Shown: piece after piece, positions 44,901 through 53,180 of the stretch
Layout: every line of letters begins with the position of its first letter
Numbering within the stretch: the stretch's first letter is position 1
Origin: Bacillus sp. ISL-55
GTDB lineage: Bacteria > Bacillota > Bacilli > Bacillales > Cytobacillaceae
Direction: 5' to 3'
Assembly (NCBI RefSeq): GCF_018613155.1
Contig: NZ_JAGGQU010000006.1
Location: 58,671 to 122,670 of the forward strand
Length of the DNA stretch: 64,000 nt
The notes under the pieces: generated by a model
What the model was told of the DNA's origin: nothing
The model's database searches: none
What the model saw: only the letters and a program-made list of their open reading frames with translations
Translations under genes and position numbers: made by a program

Positions 44901-46236
44901 GCCCTGCCATCGAAGTGCCGTTCCATCCACCTTCATATCCGCCTCCTGGTACAGATGATCGAATATTGACTCCCGGTGCCGAAAGCTCAGGCTTGATTTC
45001 TCCATAAGGAGATGGTCCAAGCAATGAAAAGCTCCCCAGGTTATTGTTGATATCAGTCGCTCCTGTAGCCACTGATTCAGGATAGTTAGCAGGGTTAGCT
45101 ACTGAACCCGGTCCGCCAGGGTTACTGAACGTAGTATTTCCCGCTGAAAATTCCGGGAAGATCTCTGCCGCTCTCCACGCCTGGACCATCGGGCGATACC
45201 ATTCATCCATCCCTGGTCCCCCGCCCCATGAATTGTTGACAACATCAGGTGCTAAATCCGGGTTTCCGTTCGGCGCTATAATCCACTCGCCTGCTTCTAG
45301 GAGGTCAACATCAGTGCCTCCAGCAGCTGTAAATGCCTTAACAGCAATCCATTTTGCTCCCGGTGCAACTCCGATTGCATTCGAACCATCTGCCTCTGCG
45401 CCGACCATCGTTCCGGTTACATGAGTCCCGTGACCATGATCATCATAGGGTGCAGACTGACCTGCTACTGCATCAAACCAGTGATCTGCATGAGACGATT
45501 CACCAGTTGCTGAATCATAACCTCGGTATTGATCACGTAAAGCCGGGTGGTTCCACTGTACACCTGTGTCAATGGAGGCAACTGTGATGCCGCTGCCGTC
45601 AATCCCCATGTCCCATACAGCTGGTGCTCCGACCCGGTCAATATTCCATTCGATCGAGTTGGTTTTAGCTGCAGGGTCCTGTACCGCAACAGCCGACTTT
45701 TCCGGAACAAATAGCTGCCTTGTTTCATTAGGAAGGATTTTATCAACTTCCTGGAAGCCCGCTACTTTTTCCATTACCTCTTTAGTGGCGGTAACGGCAA
45801 TACCATTAACCACATAATAAGAGTGAACATCTTTAGCGATTCCTTTTTTCTCTTCCTCCCTTAAGTATTCCAGGACATCAAATTGAGTCTGCTGTGCTTT
45901 TGCCTTCAACTCGGAAACGATCGTGGAGCGTTTCATTGATTTAGCTTTGGCAGCCGTCGCCTTTTTTAAGCTGGCTTTTTTGTCAGCCTCCTTGGCAACA
46001 GCATTCGTGTCTACCTGTTCCCTCATTTTAATAAGGAAGGTGACCTTTTCCTGCTCACCGAATTGATCATATAACTTCTTATTTACCTTTTGCTCTGAAG
46101 TCTGGATCGCATCTTTTGCAGAAACACTTACTCCTTTGTTTGCCGCTGCAGTATTCATCTGGGGCTGTAAAAGCATTGGCAATACTAGTGCGGTCGTGAG
46201 AAGAACGGATAATAATCTTTTTTTCTTTCGTTTCAT
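41962..46236 (-). CDS. bpr: Bacillopeptidase F-like secreted subtilase (S8)
   Basis: The 1424-residue protein has a signal peptide (LLSVLLTTALVLPMLLQP), an I9 propeptide, and a subtilisin domain with Asp in ASIDTGVQWNHP near residue 220, His in HGHGTHVTGTM near 270 and Ser in NGTSMAGPHVSAA near 440. The long tail holds a MAM/immune-inhibitor-like module (YEQDFENDTAGWTTYGD near 635), two carboxypeptidase-regulatory-like repeats (about 840-990), and two Ig-like repeats (about 1150-1330). Length and order match Bacillus bacillopeptidase F (about 1430). No sortase motif is present, so it is released. Strong AGGAGG-type site precedes the ATG. Confidence 0.92.
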   Translation of the reverse strand: MKRKKKRLLSVLLTTALVLPMLLQPQMNTAAANKGVSVSAKDAIQTSEQKVNKKLYDQFGEQEKVTFLIKMREQVDTNAVAKEADKKASLKKATAAKAKSMKRSTIVSELKAKAQQTQFDVLEYLREEEKKGIAKDVHSYYVVNGIAVTATKEVMEKVAGFQEVDKILPNETRQLFVPEKSAVAVQDPAAKTNSIEWNIDRVGAPAVWDMGIDGSGITVASIDTGVQWNHPALRDQYRGYDSATGESSHADHWFDAVAGQSAPYDDHGHGTHVTGTMVGAEADGSNAIGVAPGAKWIAVKAFTAAGGTDVDLLEAGEWIIAPNGNPDLAPDVVNNSWGGGPGMDEWYRPMVQAWRAAEIFPEFSAGNTTFSNPGGPGSVANPANYPESVATGATDINNNLGSFSLLGPSPYGEIKPELSAPGVNIRSSVPGGGYEGGWNGTSMAGPHVSAAVALLLQANSSLSVDELEEILMTTALPLTDNAYPESPNNGYGAGLLNVFDAVSSVVSGLGELKGQVTKDGDDSEAPVLEHSQPATVFAGMPLTLEASAVDNISVTNVELEYQLEDGTWSSVAAVRTSGDYKNGTYRADVPGEAIAGSSFNYKWKAVDFGGNESVSEHSVTVLPGITVGYEQDFENDTAGWTTYGDANSWEWGTPTSGPGSAFSGEKLYGTTLSGTYQNRANMSLQMPPIDLPEGNSYLQFKQWYNLERNYDYGHVFVSTDAVNWVQKLRVNNLSNGWIDGEVDLSEYAGQRIYIAFNVTTDGSVVRDGWYLDDVRLADTPLPEPATAKLGVEKDDSKASLKEPVDANKITIALPKAKKAENTSSLMALPMQAQVSVVESGRSVKTNPANGSYELTHAAGTFTVIAEAYGFRPQTQTVDIEQDGEAIANFNLEELPKGTVTGAITNKATGEPVAGATVYLLEDANVAPVSTDENGQYSLTAYEGEYTLKVIAPHYYSQEASINIEGDIEQDFEIKPFIGYPGEIGYDDGTAENARAFYDAGNGWAVKMSLAKGNDKALVTGGLFRFWDTEWPVPGGTDFKVEVYDATGTDGAPGKKLAGPIDATALRNGEWTHVDLSSHGIVVEGDFYLVYIQAGINTASPGLATDEDGENALRSWQLVGGGWSPSPEDEGNYMIRAVVDYEVTAPTISSPVDGSYTNEGTVTVKGEAAPTTTVHIYNDGEEVATVAANDDRSYEVEVELQEGENTLTAKASTEQGVTDPSEEVKVTYDPHAPELTITSPADSSKINKETVTVTGTIADDHLDAVTVNGTAAKVEDGKYSARVMLDEGVNEIKVVANDKAGNISEEIVNVDVKFTAPVISELQPAVDVTLKKGESVKIEFTSEEELDATFVLHMPLTNTAQTTNATELPMREVSPGYYVGYYTATKDIVAEGAVIEVKAVDSYGNETRKTADGKLFINVKKKGMK

Positions 46237-46807
46237 CCACTTACCTCCTAAGTATTTTTTTGAAATAGCTATCCTCCTCCCGTCGCATTTTCTATGTAAA
46301 AATAGGTGCTAATTTAAAAATAGACCTCTAAGGCTTGTTTTTGTGTCGAAAAATAGGATTTAAATCTGAATATTCAGTAAATGATTAATAAGTAGTTGTT
46401 GGGAAAATAGGTAAATAAATCCAAAGGAGTGTGTCTTCCAGGAATGAACAGGATATGCGCACACTAAATGCCCAATTTACTAGTAAAAATACAAATGTCA
46501 TTCGGCTGCGAAAGAAAAAAAGGGTAAATACTCCTGCTTTTATAAAGCTGTACACCGCTTTTCGTTACTAGAATCCTACTCTCAATCTCTTTCTTAGTAA
46601 ACGGGGTTTTTCTCTAATAGTTATACTGGGGCTTATGGAGGATTATAAATGGAAAAATAGATTTAAGTTGATTTTTCTTCCACATCCTGTTATTCTTAAG
46701 AAGAATTATTTTTGTTCGGTGTAAAGGATAGAAATTATTTCGTCTTAATGATCACTTTGGGCAAGGATAGTAACATAATGTGCTAACGCACTGGGAGGTA
46801 ACAAGAA
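46237..46807. other. 570-base gap upstream of cold-shock gene 2
   Basis: This gap separates divergent genes and holds the promoters of both. Frames within it are under 12 codons or lack ribosome binding sites, so I see no gene. The only clear signal is the cold-shock promoter at 46668-46696. Confidence 0.7.
46668..46696 (+). promoter_or_regulatory. Promoter of cold-shock gene 2
   Basis: TTGATT and TATTCT stand 17 bases apart. Transcription would start near 46703, giving a leader of about 105 bases before the ATG, typical of cold-shock mRNAs. Confidence 0.6.
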
Positions 46808-47008
46808 ATGGAACAAGGTACAGTAAAATGGTTTAACGCAGAAAAAGGTTTTGGATTCATCGAGCGCGAAGGTGGAGACGACGTATTCGTACACTTCTCT
46901 GCTATCCAATCTGAAGGTTTCAAATCATTAGACGAAGGTCAAAAAGTATCTTTCGACGTTGAGCAAGGCGCTCGCGGACCACAAGCTGCTAACGTATCAA
47001 AACTATAA
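46808..47008 (+). CDS. Cold-shock protein, CspA/CspB family (second copy)
   Basis: This 66-residue OB-fold protein has RNP1 KGFGFIE at residues 13-19 and RNP2 DVFVHFSAI at 25-33, and ends [10 protein letters not shown]. It differs from the copy at 8848 at around a dozen positions. Codon choice is highly optimised (GAAGGT, GTA), as for an abundant protein. GGGAGG precedes the ATG and a strong terminator follows. Confidence 0.95.
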   Translation: MEQGTVKWFNAEKGFGFIEREGGDDVFVHFSAIQSEGFKSLDEGQKVSFDVEQGARGPQAANVSKL

Positions 47009-47022
47009 TATTAGTTTTGTTT

Positions 47023-47056
47023 AAAGAAGAAGGTTCCTTTGGGACCTTCTTTTTAT
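47023..47056 (+). terminator. Terminator of cold-shock gene 2
   Basis: AGAAGGTTCC and GGGACCTTCT pair around TTT, followed by TTTTA. Confidence 0.9.
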
Positions 47057-47182
47057 ATTGCTCCTTAACCTCTTCCCTCCACCTTTCTGCTTTTCAGGAA
47101 AATCTCCCCTATCTAAAAAACTTCATCAGATCAAGGTGTATTCACATATCCCAACCCTGACCGAATAAATGGCTTTGCAAAT

Positions 47183-47368
47183 ATGAATGTTAATAACATC
47201 AACAGCTCTTCTGGAGTATTTTTCGGGACGAATATGAGTCTTAATTTTCTTTCGACGACAAAGTCAAACAATGGGTTTACTATAACAGATGATGAAAATG
47301 AGCTGGTTCGTAACTTGAGCTTTGTGAAGGATGAAAATGAACTGGAAGTCATTAAGTCTGTCGCTTAG
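47183..47368 (+). CDS. Small protein, perhaps spore-germination-like
   Basis: A 61-residue frame begins MNVNNINSSSGVFFGTNM and ends with an acidic stretch (FVKDENELEVIKS). The Asn/Ser-rich start followed by FFG and SNNGF recalls small Bacillus GerP-like proteins, but this is weak. No ribosome binding site is visible before the ATG, and the frame stays open for another 25 codons upstream without a start codon, so it may be a truncated gene. Confidence 0.4.
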   Translation: MNVNNINSSSGVFFGTNMSLNFLSTTKSNNGFTITDDENELVRNLSFVKDENELEVIKSVA

Positions 47369-47426
47369 AATATTATCCCGCCTACACGCAAATAATTAAC
47401 ATGATTAAGGTTAAGGCGGGGTAATA

Positions 47427-48125
47427 ATGAATCAGTTAGAATTAGTACTTAGAATCGCAATTGGATTTATCGTGTTATTTTCAATGGCAAGGTGGTCCGG
47501 CAGAAAAGAAATCAGTCAAATGACTTTCTTTAACCTTGTATCTGCTATTGCGTTTGGTTCAATAGCAGCAGCACTTGTTGTCAATCCAAGTGTAAGTATT
47601 TTAAACGGGATAATCGCTTTAATAGGCTGGGCGGCTTTTACGGTGCTGACAGACCAAATACACCTGAAGTCCAAGAAGGCGAGAAAAATGCTGATGGGTG
47701 ACCCGGTTATCGTGATTAAAAAAGGAAAAATCATGGAAGATGCTCTAAGGCAGACACGGCTTGACACAGACTCACTACAAGCCATGCTCAGGGAAAAGAG
47801 CATTTTTTCTATGAGCGATGTTGATTATGCAATTTTTGAAACAGATGGGAAGCTTTCAATCATGAAAAAAGAAAACAAACAAACGGTTACGAAAAGCGAT
47901 TTGAATATCGCTATGTCACAAGGAAATTTCGTTCCGCTTTCTACTGAGTTGGTAGCTGACGGGAAAGTGAATCTTAAAAACCTAAACAAAATGAATAAGG
48001 ATCAAACTTGGCTTAACGACCAACTGCAACAGGCTGGAGTTCAATCAGTGGATGATGTTTTTTTCGCAGAAGTTCAGACTGATGGAAAACTATATATTGA
48101 TAAAAGAGATGACGTTTTGCACTAA
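47427..48125 (+). CDS. DUF421 / YetF-like membrane protein
   Basis: The 232-residue protein has three membrane helices in the first 85 residues and a cytoplasmic tail of two small YetF-type domains. Family marks are SGRKEISQMTFFNLVSAIAF near residue 24 and GDPVIVIKKGKIMEDALR near 91. YetF/YkjA-type proteins affect the spore and cell envelope; the biochemical role is unknown. GGCGGGG precedes the ATG. Confidence 0.88.
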   Translation: MNQLELVLRIAIGFIVLFSMARWSGRKEISQMTFFNLVSAIAFGSIAAALVVNPSVSILNGIIALIGWAAFTVLTDQIHLKSKKARKMLMGDPVIVIKKGKIMEDALRQTRLDTDSLQAMLREKSIFSMSDVDYAIFETDGKLSIMKKENKQTVTKSDLNIAMSQGNFVPLSTELVADGKVNLKNLNKMNKDQTWLNDQLQQAGVQSVDDVFFAEVQTDGKLYIDKRDDVLH

Positions 48126-48166
48126 AAAGAGGCCCCGCTTTCATAGCGTTAGGCCTCTTCATCCTA
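48124..48166 (+). terminator. Terminator of the DUF421 gene
   Basis: AAGAGGCC and GGCCTCTT pair around CCGCTTTCATAGCGTTA, whose AGCG/CGCT ends may pair further. Confidence 0.75.
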
Positions 48167-48207
48167 GAACATTCCAAATAGCAATAAAGTTTGAGAAAAG
48201 AGCTTTA

Positions 48208-48252
48208 CAAATCTATGAAGAGATGGAATCTAAGGATTCCATCTCTTTATCT
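48208..48252 (-). terminator. Terminator of adhE
   Basis: AAGAGATGGAATC and GATTCCATCTCTT form a 13-base-pair stem around CTTA next to the adhE stop, with a T-rich tail on the minus strand. Confidence 0.85.
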
Positions 48253-48253
48253 A

Positions 48254-50857
48254 TTAAACTCCCTTATATGCCAATCGATAGATTTCCGCCAGTTCTGAAA
48301 CTAGTGGAAGCTTAGGGTTGGCTGTTGTGCACTGGTCTTCGAATGCCCGGTCGGCAAGCTGGTCGACCTTAGCTTCGAAGTCGGCTTTCTCAACACCGTT
48401 CGCTTCAATGCTCATTGGAATATCCATTTCCTTCGCCAATTTGATGATCGCCTGGACCAGGCTTTCAACACCCTCTTCGGTTGTACGGCACGGCAGTCCG
48501 AGTATGCGTGCGATTTCTGCATAGCGCTGGTCGGCAACGAAACTTTCATACTTAGGGAATGCTGTGAATTTCTTAGGTTTTGTTGCGTTGTAACGTATGA
48601 CATGCGGCATCAGGATGGTATTCGAGCGGCCGTGGGCGATATGGAATTCCGCACCAAGCTTATGCGCAAGACTATGGTTGATTCCAAGGAAAGCATTGGC
48701 AAACGCCATACCTGCAATCGTCGACGCATTATGCACCTTCTCGCGGGCCACCTCATCCTGGCCATTTCGATACGCTCTTGGCAGATATTCAAACACGAGC
48801 TGGATCGCTTTAATGGCAAGACCATCTGTATAGTCATTGGCCATACAGCTGACATACGCTTCAATCGCATGCGTCAGTACGTCCATTCCAGTATCAGCAG
48901 TAATATGTTTTGGCACAGTCATGACAAACTGCGGATCAACAATTGCCACATCCGGAGTCAACTCATAGTCTGCGAGCGGATATTTGATGTTCGCTTTTTT
49001 ATCGGTAATGACTGAGAAAGATGTCACTTCTGAACCTGTACCTGATGTTGTCGGAATCGCTACAAATTGGGCTTTGCGGCCTAGCTGCGGATATTTGACA
49101 ATCCGCTTGCGAATATCAAGGAACTTCTGCTTCAAGCCATGGAAGTCTGCATCCGGATATTCATAGAACAGCCACATGCCTTTTGCTGCGTCCATTGCCG
49201 AGCCGCCGCCGAGGGCAATAATGACATCCGGCTGGAAGTTCGCCATCATTTCTGCACCTTTCATTACGGTCTCGATCGATGGATCCGGCTCTACGTCAGA
49301 GAAAATTTCACAGTGAACGTAGTCTGGACGTTTTCTTAAATGATAAAGAACTTTGTCAACATATCCTAGCTTCACCATTCCAGGGTCAGTGACGATGAAA
49401 GCCTTTGAGATTTTCGGCATTTTCGCAAGATACTGTGTTGAATTTTTTTCAAAGTAAATTTTGGATGGTACCTTAAACCACTGCATATTCACATTCCTTC
49501 TCGCGACTTTTTTAACATTGATCAAATTGATCGCACCTACGTTGGTAGACACGGAGTTCCCGCCGTAAGTTCCGCAGCCAAGTGTCAGAGATGGCAGGTA
49601 GGCATTATAGATGTCTCCAATTGCTCCCTGGGAAGACGGTGCATTTACGATGACACGTCCTGCCTTCATTCTTAAGCCGTATGCTTTAATCACTTCATCA
49701 TTTGTTGAATGGATGACAGCAGAGTGGCCAAGCCCTCCGAATTCAAGCATCTCTTCTGCGCGCTTAAATCCTTCCTCTGATCCATTCACTTTATAGCAAG
49801 CTAATACTGGGCTAAGCTTTTCACGGGAAAGCGGATATTGAGCACCCACGCCTTTCAGCTCAGCAACAAGGATTTTCGTCTCCTCAGGTACTGACACACC
49901 AGCCATTTCAGCAATTTTATGAGCTGGCATCCCCACTATATCAGCATTAACAGCGCATGATTGTTCATTGATGACAAGCTTCTCGACTTTCGTTCTTTCA
50001 TCCTCGTTTAAAAAGTAGCAGCTATTCGCGATCATTTCTGTTTTTACATCATGGTAAATTTCTTTATCAATGATGACCGCCTGTTCAGAAGCGCAGATCA
50101 TTCCGTTATCGAATGTTTTTGATAAAATCAGGTCATTGACAGACCGTTTTACATTTGCAGTTCGTTCAATATAGCAAGGTACATTTCCAGGACCAACACC
50201 CAGTGCCGGCTTTCCTGAACTGTAGGCAGATTTCACCATACCAGCACCGCCAGTAGCCAAAATCATCGAAATTTTCGAATGGTTCATTAAAGCTTGTGTC
50301 GCTTCAAGAGATGGTTTTTCAATCCACTGGATACAGTCTTTTGGCGCTCCTGCTTTAACTGCTGCGTCGCGGAGAATTCTCGCCGCCTCACTGCTGCATT
50401 TTTGTGCAGATGGATGGAAAGCGAATATGATAGGGTTCCTTGTTTTAATCGAGATCAACGCTTTGAACATGGTGGTCGAGGTTGGATTCGTCACCGGTGT
50501 TACGCCGGCGATCACGCCAACTGGCTCAGCTATCGTAATCATGCCTTCGTGCTCGTTTTCGTCGATGATCCCAGCTGTTTTATCATATTTGATATTGTGG
50601 TACACATACTCAGTGGCAAACATGTTTTTGATGATCTTATCTTCATAAACACCGCGTTTTGTTTCTTCAACTGCCATTTTCGCAAGTGGCATATGCTGAT
50701 CAAGTCCTGCCAGCGCCATTTCCTTGACGATTTTATTTACTGCTTCTTGATCCAGCTCACGCATTTGTGATAAAGCTTTTACCCCTTTATCCAATAGACT
50801 GTCAACCATTTTCGTAACAGAGGATTGTTCCTTTAACACTTTTTCAACTGTCCCCAT
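48254..50857 (-). CDS. adhE: AdhE, bifunctional acetaldehyde-CoA / alcohol dehydrogenase
   Basis: AdhE turns acetyl-CoA into ethanol with two NADH, balancing redox without oxygen. Residues 1-440 are an aldehyde dehydrogenase domain with catalytic Cys in FDNGMICASEQAVI near 247. Residues 450-867 are an iron alcohol dehydrogenase with GGGSAMDAAK near 553 and the metal-ligand block HSLAHKLGAEFHIAHGRSN near 720. Length matches the family. AGGAGG precedes two adjacent ATG codons at 50860 and 50857; spacing favours neither strongly. A Rex-like site lies just upstream. Confidence 0.96.
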   Translation of the reverse strand: MGTVEKVLKEQSSVTKMVDSLLDKGVKALSQMRELDQEAVNKIVKEMALAGLDQHMPLAKMAVEETKRGVYEDKIIKNMFATEYVYHNIKYDKTAGIIDENEHEGMITIAEPVGVIAGVTPVTNPTSTTMFKALISIKTRNPIIFAFHPSAQKCSSEAARILRDAAVKAGAPKDCIQWIEKPSLEATQALMNHSKISMILATGGAGMVKSAYSSGKPALGVGPGNVPCYIERTANVKRSVNDLILSKTFDNGMICASEQAVIIDKEIYHDVKTEMIANSCYFLNEDERTKVEKLVINEQSCAVNADIVGMPAHKIAEMAGVSVPEETKILVAELKGVGAQYPLSREKLSPVLACYKVNGSEEGFKRAEEMLEFGGLGHSAVIHSTNDEVIKAYGLRMKAGRVIVNAPSSQGAIGDIYNAYLPSLTLGCGTYGGNSVSTNVGAINLINVKKVARRNVNMQWFKVPSKIYFEKNSTQYLAKMPKISKAFIVTDPGMVKLGYVDKVLYHLRKRPDYVHCEIFSDVEPDPSIETVMKGAEMMANFQPDVIIALGGGSAMDAAKGMWLFYEYPDADFHGLKQKFLDIRKRIVKYPQLGRKAQFVAIPTTSGTGSEVTSFSVITDKKANIKYPLADYELTPDVAIVDPQFVMTVPKHITADTGMDVLTHAIEAYVSCMANDYTDGLAIKAIQLVFEYLPRAYRNGQDEVAREKVHNASTIAGMAFANAFLGINHSLAHKLGAEFHIAHGRSNTILMPHVIRYNATKPKKFTAFPKYESFVADQRYAEIARILGLPCRTTEEGVESLVQAIIKLAKEMDIPMSIEANGVEKADFEAKVDQLADRAFEDQCTTANPKLPLVSELAEIYRLAYKGV

Positions 50858-50927
50858 CATCAGGACCTCCTAATTGTTTTAAGATAATTTGCTGTATTTA
50901 TGTAGTTCATATGTTGTTAGTGTTAGT

Positions 50928-50945
50928 TTGTGAATGTTTTCACAT
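50928..50945. promoter_or_regulatory. Rex-like operator before adhE
   Basis: TTGTGAATGTTTTCACAT matches the Rex consensus TTGTGAA-N4-TTCACAA at 13 of 14 fixed positions. On the minus strand it overlaps a possible -35 (TTCACA) with TATGAA 17 bases on. Rex represses fermentation genes when NADH is low. The TTTGTGAAT part also equals the ResD binding word. Confidence 0.7.
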
Positions 50946-50964
50946 GTTTTCTCAAAAAAATAAT

Positions 50965-51192
50965 TTACTCGCAAACTGGATTTCTAGGTATTTTTTCAAA
51001 GCTGATGTCTGTTACAAACTTCGTACTTCTTTTCACTATGACCACGAAGTTTACTGTCCAGATGTATGCTGGTATTTCTTTATCATCTTTATACATCATC
51101 GCCTCAAATTCATCACCAATGATTTCCTCCAGCATTTCCTGGGTGTATGTTTCAGTATCGGTTGAGAAGGGTTTAAATTCGCAATACATCAT
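50965..51192 (-). CDS. Small hypothetical protein upstream of adhE
   Basis: The 75-residue soluble protein begins MMYCEFKPFSTDTETYTQEM and is acidic in its first half. AAGGAG lies eight bases before ATG 51192. It is on the adhE strand, about 105 bases upstream, with the Rex-like box between the two genes. A catabolite-type site and a second redox-like box lie before it. Unknown family. Confidence 0.6.
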   Translation of the reverse strand: MMYCEFKPFSTDTETYTQEMLEEIIGDEFEAMMYKDDKEIPAYIWTVNFVVIVKRSTKFVTDISFEKIPRNPVCE

Positions 51193-51249
51193 TTTGATCA
51201 CTCCTTTTCCTTTTCTAATTAAAGTTTATCACATAAACAGAATAATAGT

Positions 51250-51267
51250 TTGTGAAATATTGAACAA
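51250..51267. promoter_or_regulatory. Second Rex/ResD-like 18-mer
   Basis: TTGTGAAATATTGAACAA keeps the left half TTGTGAA and matches the right half at 5 of 7. The form TTGTGA-N5-TGAACAA also occurs before qoxA. Confidence 0.45.
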
Positions 51268-51316
51268 TATATGAACTGTTGTTTATCAACTTTTAAAAGA
51301 GTGATGATAGATGAAT

Positions 51317-51330
51317 TGTAATCGCTTACA
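51317..51330. promoter_or_regulatory. Catabolite response element (cre)
   Basis: TGTAATCGCTTACA fits TGTAANCGNTNNCA fully and is a near-perfect palindrome. It lies 125 bases before the small gene ahead of adhE. CcpA binding here would tie this locus to sugar supply. Confidence 0.65.
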
Positions 51331-51361
51331 ATCAAATTGTTATTTTAATATATTAAAATAG

Positions 51362-51393
51362 AGAGAAAGAGACTCTAGGAACGAGTCTCTAAA
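51362..51393 (-). terminator. Terminator at the SDR gene end
   Basis: AGAGACTC and GAGTCTCT pair around GTTCCTA on the minus strand, followed by TTCTCTC. The SDR stop codon TAG lies at the start of the hairpin. Confidence 0.85.
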
Positions 51394-52282
51394 AATCAAA
51401 GTATACTCCCGTTAATTCCTCTGAAACGGTCCATAGTCTCGTCATGGTTTCTTCATTAAAAACTCCTGGTGCAGGAATCTCAATCGCAGGATATCCTTTT
51501 CTGTTCCCCCTCCCGTCCGGACCAATGTATTCACCCCCGGCCAAGCTGTCGTCCGCTGCGGCGTAGATGGTTGGAAGAGCGCCCATTTCGGCGGGCTGGG
51601 AAAAAAATTTCATCAAGCCTTTCATATATTTTGGAGTTTCACCTTTCCCAAAGTTGAATAAATTCGTATTGGAAATTCCAGGGTGACAGGCAACGCTGAT
51701 TGTTTCGATTCCATGCTGTTTAAAACGATTGTCAAGTTCCCTGGCAAATAACAGGTTTGCAAGCTTGCTCTGCCCGTAAAACTTCATTGCTTTGTATCCT
51801 TTTGAGCCGTCCAGATTATCAAAATCAATCGAAGCTCCCCGATGAGCGATACTGCTCAAAGTGACAACCCTGGAACCTGCTGTTTTTTTCAAAATTGGCA
51901 GCAAGAGGCCTGTCAACGCAAAGTGGCCGAGGTGATTGCTTCCGAATTGAAGCTCAAATCCATCCTTCGTCTTCCCATATGGAGGGATCATGACTCCAGC
52001 GTTATTGATCAGTATATCCAGCGAGCTGTATTTTTCCATAAAGGCTGAAGTGAAATTACGGACACTTGCGAGGTCTGCTAAATCCAGCTTCATCATTTCG
52101 ACGGATGCTTCTCGGTTTCCTTCAACAATAGAGTCAACAGCGACCTTGCCCTTTTCTTCATTTCTCACAGCGAGTATGACATGTGCACCTTTTCCTGAAA
52201 GTGTCTTTGCTGCCTCATAGCCGATTCCGCTATTGGCTCCAGTGATAATAACTGTCTTACCTGATAAGTTCTCAATTAACAT
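51389..52282 (-). CDS. Short-chain dehydrogenase/reductase
   Basis: The 297-residue protein is a classical-type SDR with the retinol-dehydrogenase-like look. The cofactor motif is VIITGANSGIGYEAA near residue 11, the strand NNAG in LDILINNAGVMIP near 90, the catalytic Ser in VVTLSSIAH near 138, and YGQSKLAN (Tyr-x-x-x-Lys) near 168. The Arg after the Rossmann turn (AVRNEEKG) suggests NADPH. It follows the alpha/beta hydrolase gene by 21 bases in one operon. The substrate is unknown. Confidence 0.9.
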   Translation of the reverse strand: MLIENLSGKTVIITGANSGIGYEAAKTLSGKGAHVILAVRNEEKGKVAVDSIVEGNREASVEMMKLDLADLASVRNFTSAFMEKYSSLDILINNAGVMIPPYGKTKDGFELQFGSNHLGHFALTGLLLPILKKTAGSRVVTLSSIAHRGASIDFDNLDGSKGYKAMKFYGQSKLANLLFARELDNRFKQHGIETISVACHPGISNTNLFNFGKGETPKYMKGLMKFFSQPAEMGALPTIYAAADDSLAGGEYIGPDGRGNRKGYPAIEIPAPGVFNEETMTRLWTVSEELTGVYFDF

Positions 52283-52303
52283 GTTGACGCACCTCGGTAT
52301 CTT

Positions 52304-53059
52304 CTATTTTACAAAGTTACATATGTTCTCAATGACTTCTTTTTCCCAATGATACGAGTTAAAGGTATGATCTGCTCCGGTCACAATGTGGAGTCTCGCC
52401 TGCTCCTGGTAGCATTTGTCCTGATATTTCCTGGAATCCTCAATCGAAACAGCTTGATCATTTGACCCATGGATTAGCAAAACATCACGTTTGAATTTTT
52501 TCGCCTTTTCCCACACATCAATGGTATTTAACTCTTCTATAAACTCTTTTCCTATTAAATCCCCGCCAATGTCGAAGGCGCCTTCTTCCTTTATGTATGT
52601 AGAATTTTTCACTATATCCTTCGCTTCCTCTGCCATGCTGCCAGCTGGAGCTAGTAAAATAAGTTTCTCGATTTTTTCCGGATGTTCTCCAGCAAGGAGA
52701 CTGGCAACAAATCCTCCCATACTAAAACCGAGAACAATCACCTTTTCTTTATCTATACTGGGATGTGAACGAACATACTCAAGAATTGTTTCTGCCTCTG
52801 CTAATTCATTCAAAACAGTCATATCTTCAAAATTACCATCACTTTCACCGCTTCCTAGAAAATCGAAACGGAAACTAGCAATTCCAAGAGCTTCGAGGGC
52901 TCTTGAAATTTTTAAAAAGAAACGATGCGGCTCTAGTTTGCTGCCGGTAAAGCCATGCAGAAGAATAACAGCAGGAGCCACCTTCTGGTCTTCCAATGGG
53001 ATATGTGCCATCCCTCTCATTACCTGGTTATTATGTAAAAGTGAAACTGCTTCCTGCAT
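52304..53059 (-). CDS. Alpha/beta hydrolase (feruloyl-esterase/BAAT-like)
   Basis: The 251-residue cytoplasmic hydrolase has the oxyanion block VILLHGFTGSK near residue 32, nucleophile GFSMGGFVAS near 108, acid LLIHGSNDQAVS near 196 and His in GADHTFNSYHW near 227. It has no signal peptide. ATG 53059 with AAAGGAG upstream is used; 15 upstream residues are rejected. It leads a two-gene operon with the SDR, so the pair may handle one ester or keto compound in sequence. Confidence 0.88.
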   Translation of the reverse strand: MQEAVSLLHNNQVMRGMAHIPLEDQKVAPAVILLHGFTGSKLEPHRFFLKISRALEALGIASFRFDFLGSGESDGNFEDMTVLNELAEAETILEYVRSHPSIDKEKVIVLGFSMGGFVASLLAGEHPEKIEKLILLAPAGSMAEEAKDIVKNSTYIKEEGAFDIGGDLIGKEFIEELNTIDVWEKAKKFKRDVLLIHGSNDQAVSIEDSRKYQDKCYQEQARLHIVTGADHTFNSYHWEKEVIENICNFVK

Positions 53060-53180
53060 ATGGACAACTCCTTTTGAACTCTTCAATATCTTCAATGGTA
53101 CCACAATTGGTCTTATTAACCATTGAAATTATCCTTAATTTAATTCATACTAAACTCATAGGAATTATAGGAGGGATTTT

